The position numbers were made by a program, and so were the translations under genes. A stretch of DNA of 64,000 bases, from assembly GCA_946406115.1 (NCBI GenBank), contig OX291545.1:7888001-7952000 (forward strand). The letters are read 5' to 3'. Within the stretch, counting starts at the first letter, position 1; each line of letters opens with the position of its first letter. This DNA is from Apoda limacodes (lineage: Eukaryota > Arthropoda > Insecta > Lepidoptera > Limacodidae). The notes under the pieces were generated by a model. It was not told where the DNA came from, did not search any database, and worked only from the letters and a program-made list of their open reading frames with translations. Positions 23,901 through 33,409 of this stretch are shown one piece after another.

Positions 23901-26900
23901 CAACAGAATAAAATACCCATTCTCTAGCCACCAAAAGATTTTGTTAGAATTCACTAAAATATTTGTTTAACCTTTAAGCATGGATCTTTTAACCACTGTC
24001 AAGCAACATCTACATGATGGCTGACATAATATACTAACATACTTCCAGGTTCGAATAAATTGATTATTTACACCACTGGCTTTTTGGTAAAGGTAAACAT
24101 TGTAATGAAATCTGCATAGGTTAAAAAGACATATGTAAAGTCCATAATCCTCACTGGGCCCGCGGGTAGACTATGACCCAAATCACCCTCAGTGAGGGTA
24201 GGCCGCGCCCGAACAGTGGGAATACGAGACCGATAAGGAATGGAAGTACTTGGTCCTGAGTTAAGGTAATTGGTTCAAGAATTCAAATTATAAAATAAAT
24301 TATTTATACCTCTCTGATGGCATCATCAATCGCATTTTTGGCAGCTGATCCATCCCATTTATTTATTTTCACTACCTGTAATTTTTAAAGGCAAAATTAT
24401 TATTGAATTAAACATCATTTTTCCAAAATATGTAACGGAGTATTGGGTTGAAGTACAAAGTAAGTATGTCCGTCCTTCCTCCAACTACATCTGTACAAAT
24501 AAGGTCAATTGAATGCTCCGCTACAGCATTAAGTAATAGAAAGCAGAACTTCACACTTATATATTATGTAGTTATAAGATAAGGAGTCAGTGAAGCTTAA
24601 ATATTTTGATAATAACATACAAGTAGGAAATTTTTCTATATATCACTATGTCTTGAGACATCCTGACAGTTGATGCCATGACTAGCAAATCACATTTCCT
24701 ATTCCTAAGGTTTAAACCCATGATAAAAATGTAAGAAATGTTTGTCAATAAAGGCTATTTTATTTTTTAAGATGGCGAACAAGAATACGGCCCCATGGAT
24801 GGTAAGTAATCATCATAGCCTAAGGATGGTTATAACAATAGGGGCATTACTAGTGTACTCGAGTTTAATTTCAAGAGGACCCCTATACTGTTAGTACTGG
24901 TGTTGAATTCCTGAATCTAAAGGTTTGGGGGATGAAGTTCCTTAAAACCCCATTGTTGGTGATGTAATTTTGGTTCTATGGTGTGAGGATAATGTTTCTA
25001 TAGCAAGCAGCGCAATGTTAGATGTAGCCGTGGAAATAATTTCAAACAATTTCCTCAGAAGAAAGAGGCAAAATACACTTAGAACTACTGGATAAAATCT
25101 TTAAAGTCTGTTACTATTTGAAAGGTACATTACACGAGGCGTCCATAGGCCACGGTGACCGCTTACTATCAGGCGAACCATAGGCTTGTTTGCTACCTAA
25201 GTGATATATATAAAAAGAAAAACAACTAGGATTATACTTTTAAGTTATGAAAACAATGGTAGGGTAATACAATTTAGCATTACCTATTAAGTACAAGATA
25301 CTGTAAGTTGCAACACCTCTGTTGCTAATAACAGTCATAAAAAAAAAGTAATAATTAAAGTTTGTTTTACGTTTTTATCAAATGACATGTCTATTTTAGG
25401 GTTCCATACCCAGAGGGTGCCAATAGAGCCATATTACTAAGCCTATGCTGTCTGACTGTCTGTCTGACCATTAAAGGCTCTATCTTTAACACTGAAATAG
25501 GTAGAAGCCTGCATTTTTCACAGAATATGTGTTATAGTGAGGGATTATCTAAGAAATAATAAAAAGTTAAAATTTAAGGGGGATCCACATACAAGAAACA
25601 CATTTTCGATGTTTTTGCTCTATCGTAAACAGAGTAATACATACAAACTTCAAACTTGCAGTAAAAAAAAGTGTGAACTATAAAGTATAACAATAAATAA
25701 TAAAAATCGGCTAAGTGTGAGACGGGCTAAAGCCATTGCAAATTACCGGTCCAAAGCCATCCAGCAATAGTCCATAAGGTATAAACAAGAGACAGATTTT
25801 CGTAGTTTAAAATAATGTGAACTCTAAAGTATTACAACAAATGATAAAAACCGGCCTGTTTTAAACCGGTACAGCGCCATCTAGCTTATTATTAAGAGAA
25901 ACAGTAACATATTTGTTTATTGGAACGATATTCAAAGTCAAGCAACGTCGAGTCAGTACTTGGATGGGTGACCACTTAGTGGATCATTTTTTACGAAAAT
26001 TCTCTTCAGTTTCACAAAATTTCATGTTATATTGAAAAATAATAATCAAAATTTAAATTGAATTGAATTATCCATTTTATGGTATCAATAAAAACCCTAC
26101 TATGCAGGCGGCAACTGGTTGTGGAATTTTAACAGCCGGCGACGCCCCCACTCTACTGCAGTTAGAACATGCAGATTAAAAATCATGGATAATAAAATTA
26201 TTTTAGTCATTCTAACAATGAAAAAACTCTATCTAGAAACTTTTTATTTAGAATTTTGCCCGCACATTTTGGTGTGTTGAGCAAATCATTATCAAAAATA
26301 TCAACATTTCAGGTTAAAATCAGCGTGTACCAATAAGTCTTTTCTAAATTTCTAAAGTACACTGATTTATTTATTCACACCACTGGCTTATCGGTGAAGA
26401 AAAACATTGTGAGGAACCTATAGAATAGAATAATATTAAATATGTATTTATTACACGACTGTCTTTACAAGATGTTAAGATATTATCTAGAACAGTAAAA
26501 TATTATCCAAACAGATGGGCAAACTTTCTTTATGGGGGGCCAGAAAGTTTAATGAATTTTAAAACAGGGTTGGAATTGCAGCAAAAATACATTTTGATCT
26601 GGAACCGATAACTAATCATATAAAAGTATAAAACATTTTTTATTTGATCATATAAAATTATAAACATTATACACTAGCGCAAATGTTACTTACCTACTTA
26701 AAAATTACAAATTAACTTTTATTTAAAGACCCTGCTATAGTCGGTGTGTGAGACATATAAAATTGTTTATGTTTTGCCATAATATCGTCAAATGCAGGTT
26801 CGAGTTGCGAAGAAGTAACTTTCAAAGTCAAAATGTAATTATCGCATTTTGAAGGACCGCTAACCTACTCACTATCTTCAAGCCAAGCGATACTTCTTGT

Positions 26901-27599
26901 GTGCAACGGAATAATGATGCACAGTTGGCTCCCCAGATATCCAAGGCCAACGTTGGATATGACTCTCTCAATAATAGAGTGATCTCGTTGGAACAAGCTA
27001 TCATAAAAAGTTATAGATGAACCATCCATCAAAAGTTTCAAAAATAGACTTGACGAGTGAATTAAAGACAACAATTACTGGTGACAGTGAACTATAAAAA
27101 AAATTATATTTATCAGAAATGAACAGATACACACCAACCTAAATATAGGAAAATCAGCTTGTGACTGCTCGCCTATTATTCTATTATAATAGTTAAAAAA
27201 AAATTCCTCATTGCTTCCCTTAAAGCAATACTTAAAGTCTTTTCAGCGCCCCATTTAGTACACCCCAATCCTCCATTTAAGTTACTGTAACTTGTAGTTT
27301 CCTCAATCAGGATGATCTTGGGTTTTGTGGCTGGTAAGTATATTTTGACTTGAATGTAAGAAACTTGCCTTCAAAACCAACATGGTTAGTCAATAACTAA
27401 AATTTCGAAGTCGTGTTCAAAATTCGATTGTTAGTTGTTTAAACTTTCACCAACAATCAACTTACTACAATAATTAGATACGAATCGTATCATTGTTTGC
27501 CACTGAAAAGGTGTACTGAAAAATACTGAGTCCTAAATCATGACGTGTCTATCGGTATAAACGAAATAAATATGAAAATACCTCAGGTGTCTCAGACAT
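20976..27599 (-). CDS. SPCS2: signal peptidase complex subunit 2 (SPC25 family), complete, 5 exons
   Basis: Coding exons on the minus strand are 27599-27582, 24375-24310, 23749-23616, 21949-21797 and 21159-20976 (TAG stop). All introns are GT-AG and the phases agree, giving 184 residues, close to other insect family members. SPC25 is an accessory subunit of the ER signal peptidase complex, which removes signal peptides at the translocon. Visible family hallmarks are [17 protein letters not shown] near residues 9-25, [10 protein letters not shown] (38-47), a first membrane helix at 47-63 ending [10 protein letters not shown], a second helix at 74-96, [15 protein letters not shown] after it, and a cytosolic C-terminal domain with [11 protein letters not shown] and [10 protein letters not shown]. 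The basic, lysine-rich C-terminus (SSEKKEK) is typical. The first coding exon is only 6 codons, separated from the second by a 3.2 kb intron full of repeats. The start ATG is the only one that gives the family N-terminus. I am very sure of the assignment. Confidence 0.95.
21232..21343 (+). mobile_element. MITE family A, copy 1 (SPCS2 intron 4)
   Basis: About 110 bp sharing the interior GCTAGTGTCG..GTAAGTTAAC..GGAGTTTTGATTTATGACCA with copies at 44459-44579 and 61686-61800. The left end ACAAACTTTTCTGG is clear; the right end (GGCTCAAAAAAAAATGTTG) is eroded. It has no coding capacity. Confidence 0.65.
21363..21700 (+). repeat. 'AGGGTTCCGTA' repeat copy 1 (SPCS2 intron 4)
   Basis: Begins TTTTTAGGGTTCCGTAACAA, then GAGGGTGCCAACAAAGCC, a GTCTGTCCGTCTGACTATTAA block, TTTTTCACAGAATATGTGTT and AAACTTCAAACTTGCA. 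The same order of phrases occurs at 25395-25665, so these are two members of one family about 4 kb apart in the same gene. Confidence 0.7.
22018..22766. mobile_element. MITE with about 65-bp inverted ends (SPCS2 intron 3)
   Basis: The left end CAGTAACTACCTAACTAGCG, extending through CCGCCAAAGATATTCTTTATTTCCTC, is matched in inverse by GAGGAAATAAAGAATATATTTTGACGGCG and CTAGTTAGGTAGTCACTG at the right end. The arms continue through TTTGTACAAAACACATTT on both sides. It is about 750 bp, non-coding, and carries a second element inside it. I see no convincing target duplication. Confidence 0.75.
22103..22541. mobile_element. pogo/Tigger-like MITE nested in the larger MITE
   Basis: CAGTAAAACCCGCTTAATAC, continuing GATTTC, is mirrored by GAAATCGTCTTAAGCGGGTTTTACTG. 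Ends starting CAGT with a CCGCTTAA-type interior are typical of pogo/Tigger elements. The left flank is TA and the right flank CA, a decayed version of the expected TA target duplication. There is no transposase. Confidence 0.7.
24050..24260 (+). repeat. lepidopteran dispersed repeat (CCACTGG..CACTGGGCCCG..CCTCAGTGAGG)
   Basis: Contains TTTACACCACTGGCTTTTTG, GGTAAACATTGTAATGAAA, CCTCACTGGGCCCGCGGGTAGACTATG and ATCACCCTCAGTGAGGGTAG. Parts recur at 14262, 26375-26430, 33285-33405 and, inverted, at 42825-42895. It resembles the common lepidopteran RTE/SINE-type repeat with CCACTGGTGTGAAGGAAAAC. Confidence 0.6.
24772..25215 (+). mobile_element. LINE 3'-end fragment
   Basis: The terminal part (25140-25205) reads GGCCACGGTGACCGCTTACT, then ATCAGGCGAACCATAGGCTTGTTTGCTACCT, then an A-rich tail. 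This is the inverse of the poly-T tail at 1304-1380, so it is a 5'-truncated LINE in the plus orientation. The upstream part has the looks of a degraded 3' region and holds no intact frame. Confidence 0.6.
25395..25665 (+). repeat. 'AGGGTTCCGTA' repeat copy 2 (SPCS2 intron 1)
   Basis: TTTTAGGGTTCCATACCCAGAGGGTGCC, then a TGTCTGACTGTCTGTCTGAC block, TTTTTCACAGAATATGTGTT, TAATAAAAAGTTAAAATTTAAGG and CAAACTTCAAACTTGCA match the copy at 21363-21700 in the same order. It is non-coding. Confidence 0.7.
25672..25908 (+). repeat. imperfect direct repeat of about 95 bp
   Basis: GTGAACTATAAAGTATAACA..AATAAAAATCGGC followed by ACCGGTCCAAAGCCATCCAG (from 25675) recurs as GTGAACTCTAAAGTATTACA..ATAAAAACCGGC followed by ACCGGTACAGCGCCATCTAG (from 25818). 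The two are about 143 bp apart. They immediately precede the 5S-like fragment and may belong to the same element. Confidence 0.6.
25932..25978 (+). ncRNA. 5S rRNA-derived fragment (SINE3-like or pseudogene)
   Basis: AAAGTCAAGCAACGTCGAGT directly followed by CAGTACTTGGATGGGTGACCAC matches the 3' half of 5S rRNA, including the box C part of its internal RNA polymerase III promoter. The central GGGC..GGT portion of a real 5S gene is missing, and the sequence after the match is AT-rich without the 5S closing helix. It is therefore not a functional 5S gene. A 5S-headed SINE or a captured fragment are the likely explanations. Confidence 0.55.
26850..27070 (+). pseudogene. LINE reverse transcriptase C-terminal fragment
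   Basis: The plus-strand translation has SRWNKLS, then [16 protein letters not shown], separated by a stop. This is the WNxLPxxVVxAPSxNSFKNRLD end of CR1/RTE-type LINE proteins. It lies in SPCS2 intron 1, just downstream of exon 1. It is a relic. Confidence 0.65.
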
Positions 27600-27904
27600 G
27601 TTGTGGTAGACTTAAATAAAATTAAATTTGTATTGATGAAGACGATATGTGGTATTTCAATTTAATTTATGAAAGTATCAGCAAATCTTGGAGCAAACTT
27701 TGAAGAATGTTTTTCACAAACTTATGTGTAACAAAACGCAAAACGTCAAACGTCAGCACCACCACAGATAAAAGTATATATTTTTTATTTTTTTGCTGTA
27801 TGACTAACACAGTTTAGCTGACGCAGTCATTACTGCTCCACCGGGCTTTTGGAGCGAGACTCTTGCGCTCTTGGACTTCCCAACTTTTGGGGTGAACCTT
27901 GTCA

Positions 27905-28140
27905 AAGTCAAAATGTTTTATTTAAATAAGGATTTTACAATCACTTTTGAATCGTCAAAGTTAATAAATATTATTTTTTGAACCATCCCACCCTCCATCC
28001 GGTTCACAATGTTGTTGATTTCTACCGAGAAGAGTCCGGCAAGATACTCGATAGTTACTCTTTTAAAAAAAAATCATAAACACTAAAAATACAATCAATG
28101 TTTTAAATAAAAATTTTAAGCTACAATACAATACAATTTT
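27905..28140 (+). repeat. lepidopteran dispersed repeat, second copy
   Basis: Begins GTCAAAGTCAAAATGTTTTA, has CCACCCTCCATCCGGTTCAC and the core CCGAGAAGAGTCCGGCAAGATACTC. It is related to the copy at 4228-4450. It lies between the SPCS2 5' end and the BEL/Pao element, so it may be close to the SPCS2 promoter. Confidence 0.6.
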
Positions 28141-28291
28141 ATATTATTTCCATTTTAATTTGGTTCACCTAAACAGTAATTGAGCATCTTCAGTCCCAAG
28201 GATTTTTATCATTAACACAGTCTAAAATATTGTAGTATGCTTTTTTACAAAGTACTTGTTTGATAAAAGATTTAAATTTACTTATTATTAA

Positions 28292-28579
28292 TGAATCGTC
28301 TTGGTGTTCGGATCGTTCGAGCTAGGCTTTCGTTCTTTGCATACTCTGTGCGCTAGTCAGTCGTCATTAATCTGTGCGTCTCCTCGCGGCTACGTTTTTG
28401 TCCTTGCGCTAATTTTTATATGTAATAGTTATAGTGAAACTAATCACACACAAGAAAACAAACATACTACTCACTACACCCCATTTTACACAAAAAACGT
28501 TATCAAAAACATATGACGCCAAATTTGGGTAAGTCCATGCAATTTTCTTACGGCCTACGTGTGGCCTTTTTAGTAAACA
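28292..28579 (+). repeat. 5' LTR of the BEL/Pao element
   Basis: Starts TGAATCGTCTTGGTGTTCGG and ends GCCTTTTTAGTAAACA, the TG..CA form of LTRs. It is longer than its partner at 30973-31224 because of about 38 extra bases near 28490-28535. Confidence 0.9.
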
Positions 28580-29176
28580 AGTTGGTAGCAGAGCGTGGTT
28601 CGGACCAGATATAGGTATTTGGATCGTATTACAAATTATTTTAAATTGTCGGTTAGTTTGTTTTCGTCGGATTTACAATAAATTACAATTTAAAATTCGT
28701 TACGTCGTATAGTTCACCGGTCTTATCTCATATAATCGTTCGTCGGACATAATAATATTGGCTTATGACTTACCTACCTCTTTGTTATTGCGGTTGAAAT
28801 AGATTGGAATAAATAGGTTTTAAAATAGTTGTTTTGTTAGGATTACGATAACGTAACAATTTGTGTAATTGTGTAGTCGGGGTTTTTGTACATGGTAGTT
28901 AGAGTTTTTTTGGGGTTTATATAGTAACTTGGTTGCTGTAACAAACTGTTTATATAACAAACAGAGTCGTTCGTTTGTGTCTTTGTTTTTGTTTTGAATT
29001 GTTTATTGTTTATTGTGTGGCTCGTTACACGGGAAGATCGGACGTTTGCATTAAGGCAAAGAGCAGAATAGTTTCCGACAAGAGTAAATGAACTGGAACA
29101 GGCATACCAGGGTATCTTATCGTTAACAGATGATGAAACTATCCTAAAGACGGTAAATTCTGACTATGATTTTTGT

Positions 29177-30383
29177 ATGTCAGTAGAGGACGAGGTTAAC
29201 GAGGCTATGTCGACATTAGAGACTAGCCCGCAGCCGGCAAGTAGGAAGGTTTCGGTACAAAAATGCAACGAACGATTGCCAACTTTGGATATTCCTCATT
29301 TTAGCGGATCATTGGATGAGTGGACTATTTTTATCACACTTTTTGGTAGCATTGTGCACCAACGGACTGACTTATCTGACTCACAAAAATTAAGTTACCT
29401 TTTAACGTCTATCAGGGATGAGCCTCTCTGTTTGATAAAACATTTGCACATCACTGATGTCAATTATAATATTAACAGGGAGTTATTAGTGAAGCGGTAC
29501 CAAAATAACCGTCGCATTGCGGATACTCATGTGGCTGCCATTTTAGAGATTCCTCAATTGTCATCAGTTAACCAGCTGCGGTCGGATCTGCTCAAGGGGC
29601 CTAAAATTCCCTGTAACAGAGTGATCATTTTAATTGTTGCACATTGTACTTAACAAATTGCCCAATGACGTACAATTGCACGGAGGTGACTTGGCGTCAC
29701 ATATACCTACTTTTGACACTTTAGTGTCGTTTTTGGAGGACCGGAGTAGGAAGCTGGAGAATTTACCCGCTGAGCCACGATCGGGACCGTCACGATTTTT
29801 GGCCCCGTCTGGACTCCGTCAACAACCTCGTCCCGGGACATCGCGAGGTACCGATAAACGATTTTTGACCCGTAGGCTAGGCCTATGTTATTATTGTTTG
29901 GGGGAGCACCTGGCCAAGGACTGTCGACAGCTGCGACCTTGTACAAAGTGTGGTGGAGGTCACCACCCGGACTTATGTATGCCCATCCGAGAGGATGGTC
30001 CTCGGATGACTCATGCAGGTGTGTCTACGGCTCGCACGGGCGGGGGTTCAACCCAATCGCTCCCGTCCCCAGTGCGACATCGACCTTCCCCGCCCCGTTC
30101 ACCGCGGGCGAGCCCACGGGATGGTCGTCGGTCACCACCCTCACGTGCCCCTTCCGCTCAGGTAGGTATTGCGGAACGGGCACATTACGCGGAGTATGAG
30201 CCTCTGCCCCTCCCTATCGTGGAGCGTCCTCGCGTTAGTCGCGAGTTGAGGGCGGGATCGGGTGGCTATCGGGCGCCGCCGATGGCACGCGCGTCTCGGC
30301 ACCCACTTATGTCCGCTTGGGACCCGTATGCTTATACGGGTTCAAGCGTGGGGCATTATGAGCCACAGGAGCCTCGGGGCTAA
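29177..30383 (+). pseudogene. BEL/Pao gag remnant (two overlapping frames)
   Basis: The first frame (29177-29653) has the DUF1759-type gag core: LPTLDIPHFSGSLDEW, then SDSQKLSYLLTSIRDEPLCL and LLVKRYQNNRRI. The frame is lost near 29610 and continues in another from 29634, with LNKLPNDVQLHG and a double zinc knuckle (CYYCLGEHLAKDC and CTKCGGGHHPDLC). After it comes a low-complexity Arg/Pro/Ser tail. Gag packages the element RNA; here the frameshift alone makes it defective. Confidence 0.8.
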
Positions 30384-30649
30384 GTACGGCGCTCGGGTCG
30401 GGCCAACGCACGTTGACTCGAGGCAACCGCTTCACCAGTCTCTCCACCACCTGTCACAACAGTTTTGCCCACCGCGCAGGTTCTAGTTCATTCTCCGCGC
30501 GGACCTGGTGTGGCCATTTTTGGACTCAGGCGCTCAGTGGTGTCTGATGTCGCTGTGGCTGGTGAAGCGTCTCCACTTAAAGGTAAGTTCGCGGAGTCAT
30601 GGGATTTCTGGAGTAGGGGGTCTTCAGGTGGACAACGTCGTGGGTACGT

Positions 30650-30930
30650 ACGTCAGTTAATAGGTTATCGCGTTTTCAGTTGCTTCAACAAATTACGCAA
30701 TTGTTCCACCGTCGGTGGTCTTCGGAATATTTACTTTTGTTACAGCAACGGGTTCGGTGGACGGATAAAACCAACCCTAGCTCTTTTAAAGGACTCAAAT
30801 TTACCGCCTTTGCAATGGCGTTTAGGTTCCATCGTGCTATTATTCCCCGGGATTCAGTACTAAACCGTGCCGTCGCGACGCTTTCCCGATTGCCAGTTGA
30901 TTGATGGCTCTGGCTCGGGTTATCCTCATC
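30650..30930 (+). pseudogene. BEL/Pao integrase C-terminal remnant
   Basis: LFHRRWSSEYLLLLQQRVRW in one frame, then LPPLQWRLGSIVLLFPG in the next, match the end of BEL/Pao Pol downstream of the integrase core. A frameshift separates the two. Since gag tail and integrase end are less than 300 bp apart, most of pol was lost in one or more internal deletions. Confidence 0.7.
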
Positions 30931-30972
30931 CAGACATGGTCTGGCTGGGGCGGGGGTTTGTTTAGTAAAGAA

Positions 30973-31224
30973 TGAATCGTCTGGTTGGTGTTCGGATCGT
31001 TCGAGCTAGGCTTTCGTTCTTTACATACTCTGTGTGCTAGTCAGTCGTCACTAATCTGTGCATCTCCTCGCGGCTACGTTTTTGTCCTTGCGCTAATTTT
31101 TATATTTAATAGTTCCAGTGAAACTAATCACACACACGAAAACAAACATACTACTCACTACACCCCATTTTGGGTAAGTCCATGCAATTTTCTTACGGCC
31201 TACGTGTGGCCTTTTTAGTAAACA
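30973..31224 (+). repeat. 3' LTR of the BEL/Pao element
   Basis: Direct repeat of 28292-28579 starting TGAATCGTCTGGTTGGTGTTC and ending TAGTAAACA. The number of base differences from the left LTR suggests an old insertion, though deletion differences complicate the dating. Confidence 0.9.
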
Positions 31225-31399
31225 GATAGATTTTGAATATTATTGGGAACTTTGTTGTAAAAGTGTATACATTGAACCATAAAAGAGTTACTTACTTTGT
31301 GTAGACGTGTATCTTGCACCAACAGCTTATTTTTACTTCTAGTATTTACTTTGTGAACGTCACTTTTCTTGCTGAACTATTGATATCTTTATGTACATA

Positions 31400-32130
31400 T
31401 AAAAGATTTTCATATGTACTGCGACGCTAAAGTTAAAATATTTACTTCCCTAAACCTATCCCTGAGAGATATCGTAGATCCTTATTTATAAAGAGCACGA
31501 ATTGCCCTTTTTTGTAACAAAAATATTGTATTTACATCAGCAGCGCTACCCCACAATAGGATACCATATGTCATTAACTATGGAAATAATATATACTATT
31601 TTTGCAGTGTCTACATCGGTCAATTGTCTTATTTTCTTGATCGCATACACCGCAGAGCTAAGTTTTTTGTCTAGGTTATGAATATTGCCACCCATACCCA
31701 TTGAAGTTTGGAGTCCAGCGTTATGCGAAGACAGACTGTTGAATTGACAAGTTCTAATTGCTCGCCATTAACATAAATACATGTCTGACTAACATTTGGT
31801 AATGTAAATTTAACACATTTGGTTTTTTTTTCATTTAGTAACAAATTATTAGCGTTAATCCTATTTACAATCTTAGAAAAGGCATTATGTAATTCATCAT
31901 TACATGCCTATCATCTCTTAACTTTAAAAAGTAAAGAGGTGTCATCAGCAAATAAGACAATGTCATGGTTTTTTACATGATATGGGAGATCGTTAATGTA
32001 AATAAGAAATAGAAAAGGACTGCTGATCCCGGAGATATTTCACCGTTGACATCTATTTTCTGTACTCTGCTACTCATGTAGGAGGTCATAAGGTCGAGAG
32101 CTTTGCCTCTAATACCATTGGCTTGGTTTG
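31400..32130 (-). pseudogene. LINE reverse transcriptase C-terminal half, degraded
   Basis: Minus-strand frames give ISPGSAVLFYFLF near 32020, then a YVNGEQLELVNST block, ITLDSKLQW, and LMTYGILLWGSAAD followed by LLQKRAIRALYK. This is the thumb and C-terminal region of a LINE polymerase of a different family from that at 1304-6990. Many stops are present. A GC-rich segment of unknown identity (32130-32480) adjoins it. Confidence 0.7.
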
Positions 32131-32581
32131 TCGGTCTTGGGGTCGTCCCTACAACCAGCGTGAGCCTCGGACCCGAAGGTGAGTCAGCGCCAGGAGGGGA
32201 GGGGGTCAGTTTCCCGTGAGTGGCAGCCTAGCACTTTTTGATACCTCGTATATGAGGTGAGCATGTGGGCTAAAGGTCCGTGCGTTTGCTGATGAAACCA
32301 GGGACAGTTGTGTGAGGGTAATTAATCGGTTCAGGTGATTGGGTGTACGCTCGAAAAAGCGGACTGCCTGGTCTTTGAAGTATTAGGGAATCGTTGGGAG
32401 CTCGAAGTCCCTGTCTAGGTTTGCATTCCGGACGAACCAGGGGTTCCGGAGGCCGCTCTCAGGAGGCGGTTTTATTAGTATATGGCACCCAAGAAGCTTA
32501 TATATGGATGACACTGAAGCGTGTACTACGAACAAATAGTGGAAGCCAATTTATGTTGACTTTTTTGACCTTCTGAGTGGG

Positions 32582-32821
32582 TTGTGGGTTATAAACATTC
32601 CAGATAATTTCCCTCATTATAACTACGCTACGCAACCTATCATTACGCTCATGATAAACACATGTATTTCGAAATCAACTTACCCGGACCAACTAAAATT
32701 AGAAATAATAAGACCCAGCTATAAAAATGGCAGTCTTAGCGACATAAATAACTACAGGCCAATAACCATACTGTCATGTGTTGATAAAATAATTGAGACG
32801 TATTTCGTTAAAAATAAATAA
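32582..32821 (+). pseudogene. LINE reverse transcriptase N-terminal fragment
   Basis: An open stretch on the plus strand has LKLEIIRPSYKNGSL and NNYRPITILSCVDKIIE, the opening fingers motif of LINE reverse transcriptases. It ends at a stop after 79 codons. Some further similarity may continue to about 33200. It is opposite in orientation to the RT fragment at 31400-32130, so the two did not arrive as one copy. Confidence 0.7.
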
Positions 32822-33284
32822 ATATTTAAAAGATAATTTATCAATGAAAAACAGTACGGTTTTCAAACGTTAATAAAAATAATATACTAACAGACGAATT
32901 CAATAAAATAAAGAACGTAGTCGAAATAAAACTACATGATCACTTACGAAAACTAAGCTACCTTTCATGTTATGTTTTATAAAAAAAATAACAATGTACA
33001 TGGAAAACGAACGTTTAAATATATTTTCCCGGAAATATTAAATGGACTGCCCCAACATAAATTGCAAAAATAAAAAATTTGTAAACCTATAGAATGTAAG
33101 AGTAGTTTTAAAAAGTAATTTGTCTCAGAGCAAAGCGATCTCGACTATGCGCAAATAAGTCCTGTGAAGTTTCAACGGAATGCAATAAATTTGTAAATGT
33201 AATTAAATTGTTGTATTGAATAAATAAATTAAAAAATGCCATGAGTAAGTATGTTGAAATACATCATTCAAGTACACTAATTAT

Positions 33285-33405
33285 TAACATCACTGACATA
33301 GCGGTGAAGGAAAACATCGTAAGGAAACCTGTTTATGTCAAAAAACATACGCAGTCCACAACCCACACTGGGCCCGCCTGTGGACTATAGTCTAAATCAC
33401 TTTTG
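33285..33405 (+). repeat. lepidopteran dispersed repeat (GGTGAAGGAAAACATCGT)
   Basis: GCGGTGAAGGAAAACATCGT, then AAGGAAACCTGTTTATGTC and ACTGGGCCCGCCTGTGGACT form a typical lepidopteran RTE/SINE-like repeat body, related to 24050-24260. It is non-coding. Confidence 0.65.
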
Positions 33406-33409
33406 AGAC

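Larger units (their letters stand above)
28292..31224 (+). mobile_element. BEL/Pao LTR retrotransposon, internally deleted
   Basis: Two related direct repeats starting TGAATCGTC and ending TAGTAAACA bound the element: 28292-28579 (288 bp) and 30973-31224 (252 bp). Beyond small substitutions, the right LTR lacks about 38 bp present in the left one (around ACGTTATCAAAAACATATGACG). A likely primer-binding site starting TGG (TGGTAGCAGAGCGTGG) begins 4 bases after the left LTR. A G-rich purine-like tract (GGGGCGGGGG) lies shortly before the right LTR. Between them are a broken gag and the C-terminal end of an integrase; protease, reverse transcriptase and RNase H are gone. The flanking 5 bp (ATTAA and GATAG) do not match, so no target duplication is visible. 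Confidence 0.88.

Noticed and set aside
25932..25978. Functional 5S rRNA gene
   Set aside because: Only part of the 3' half is present and the closing stem is absent.
26865..27074. 69-codon minus-strand frame
   Set aside because: The plus strand of the same segment encodes a recognisable LINE C-terminus, so this is a shadow.
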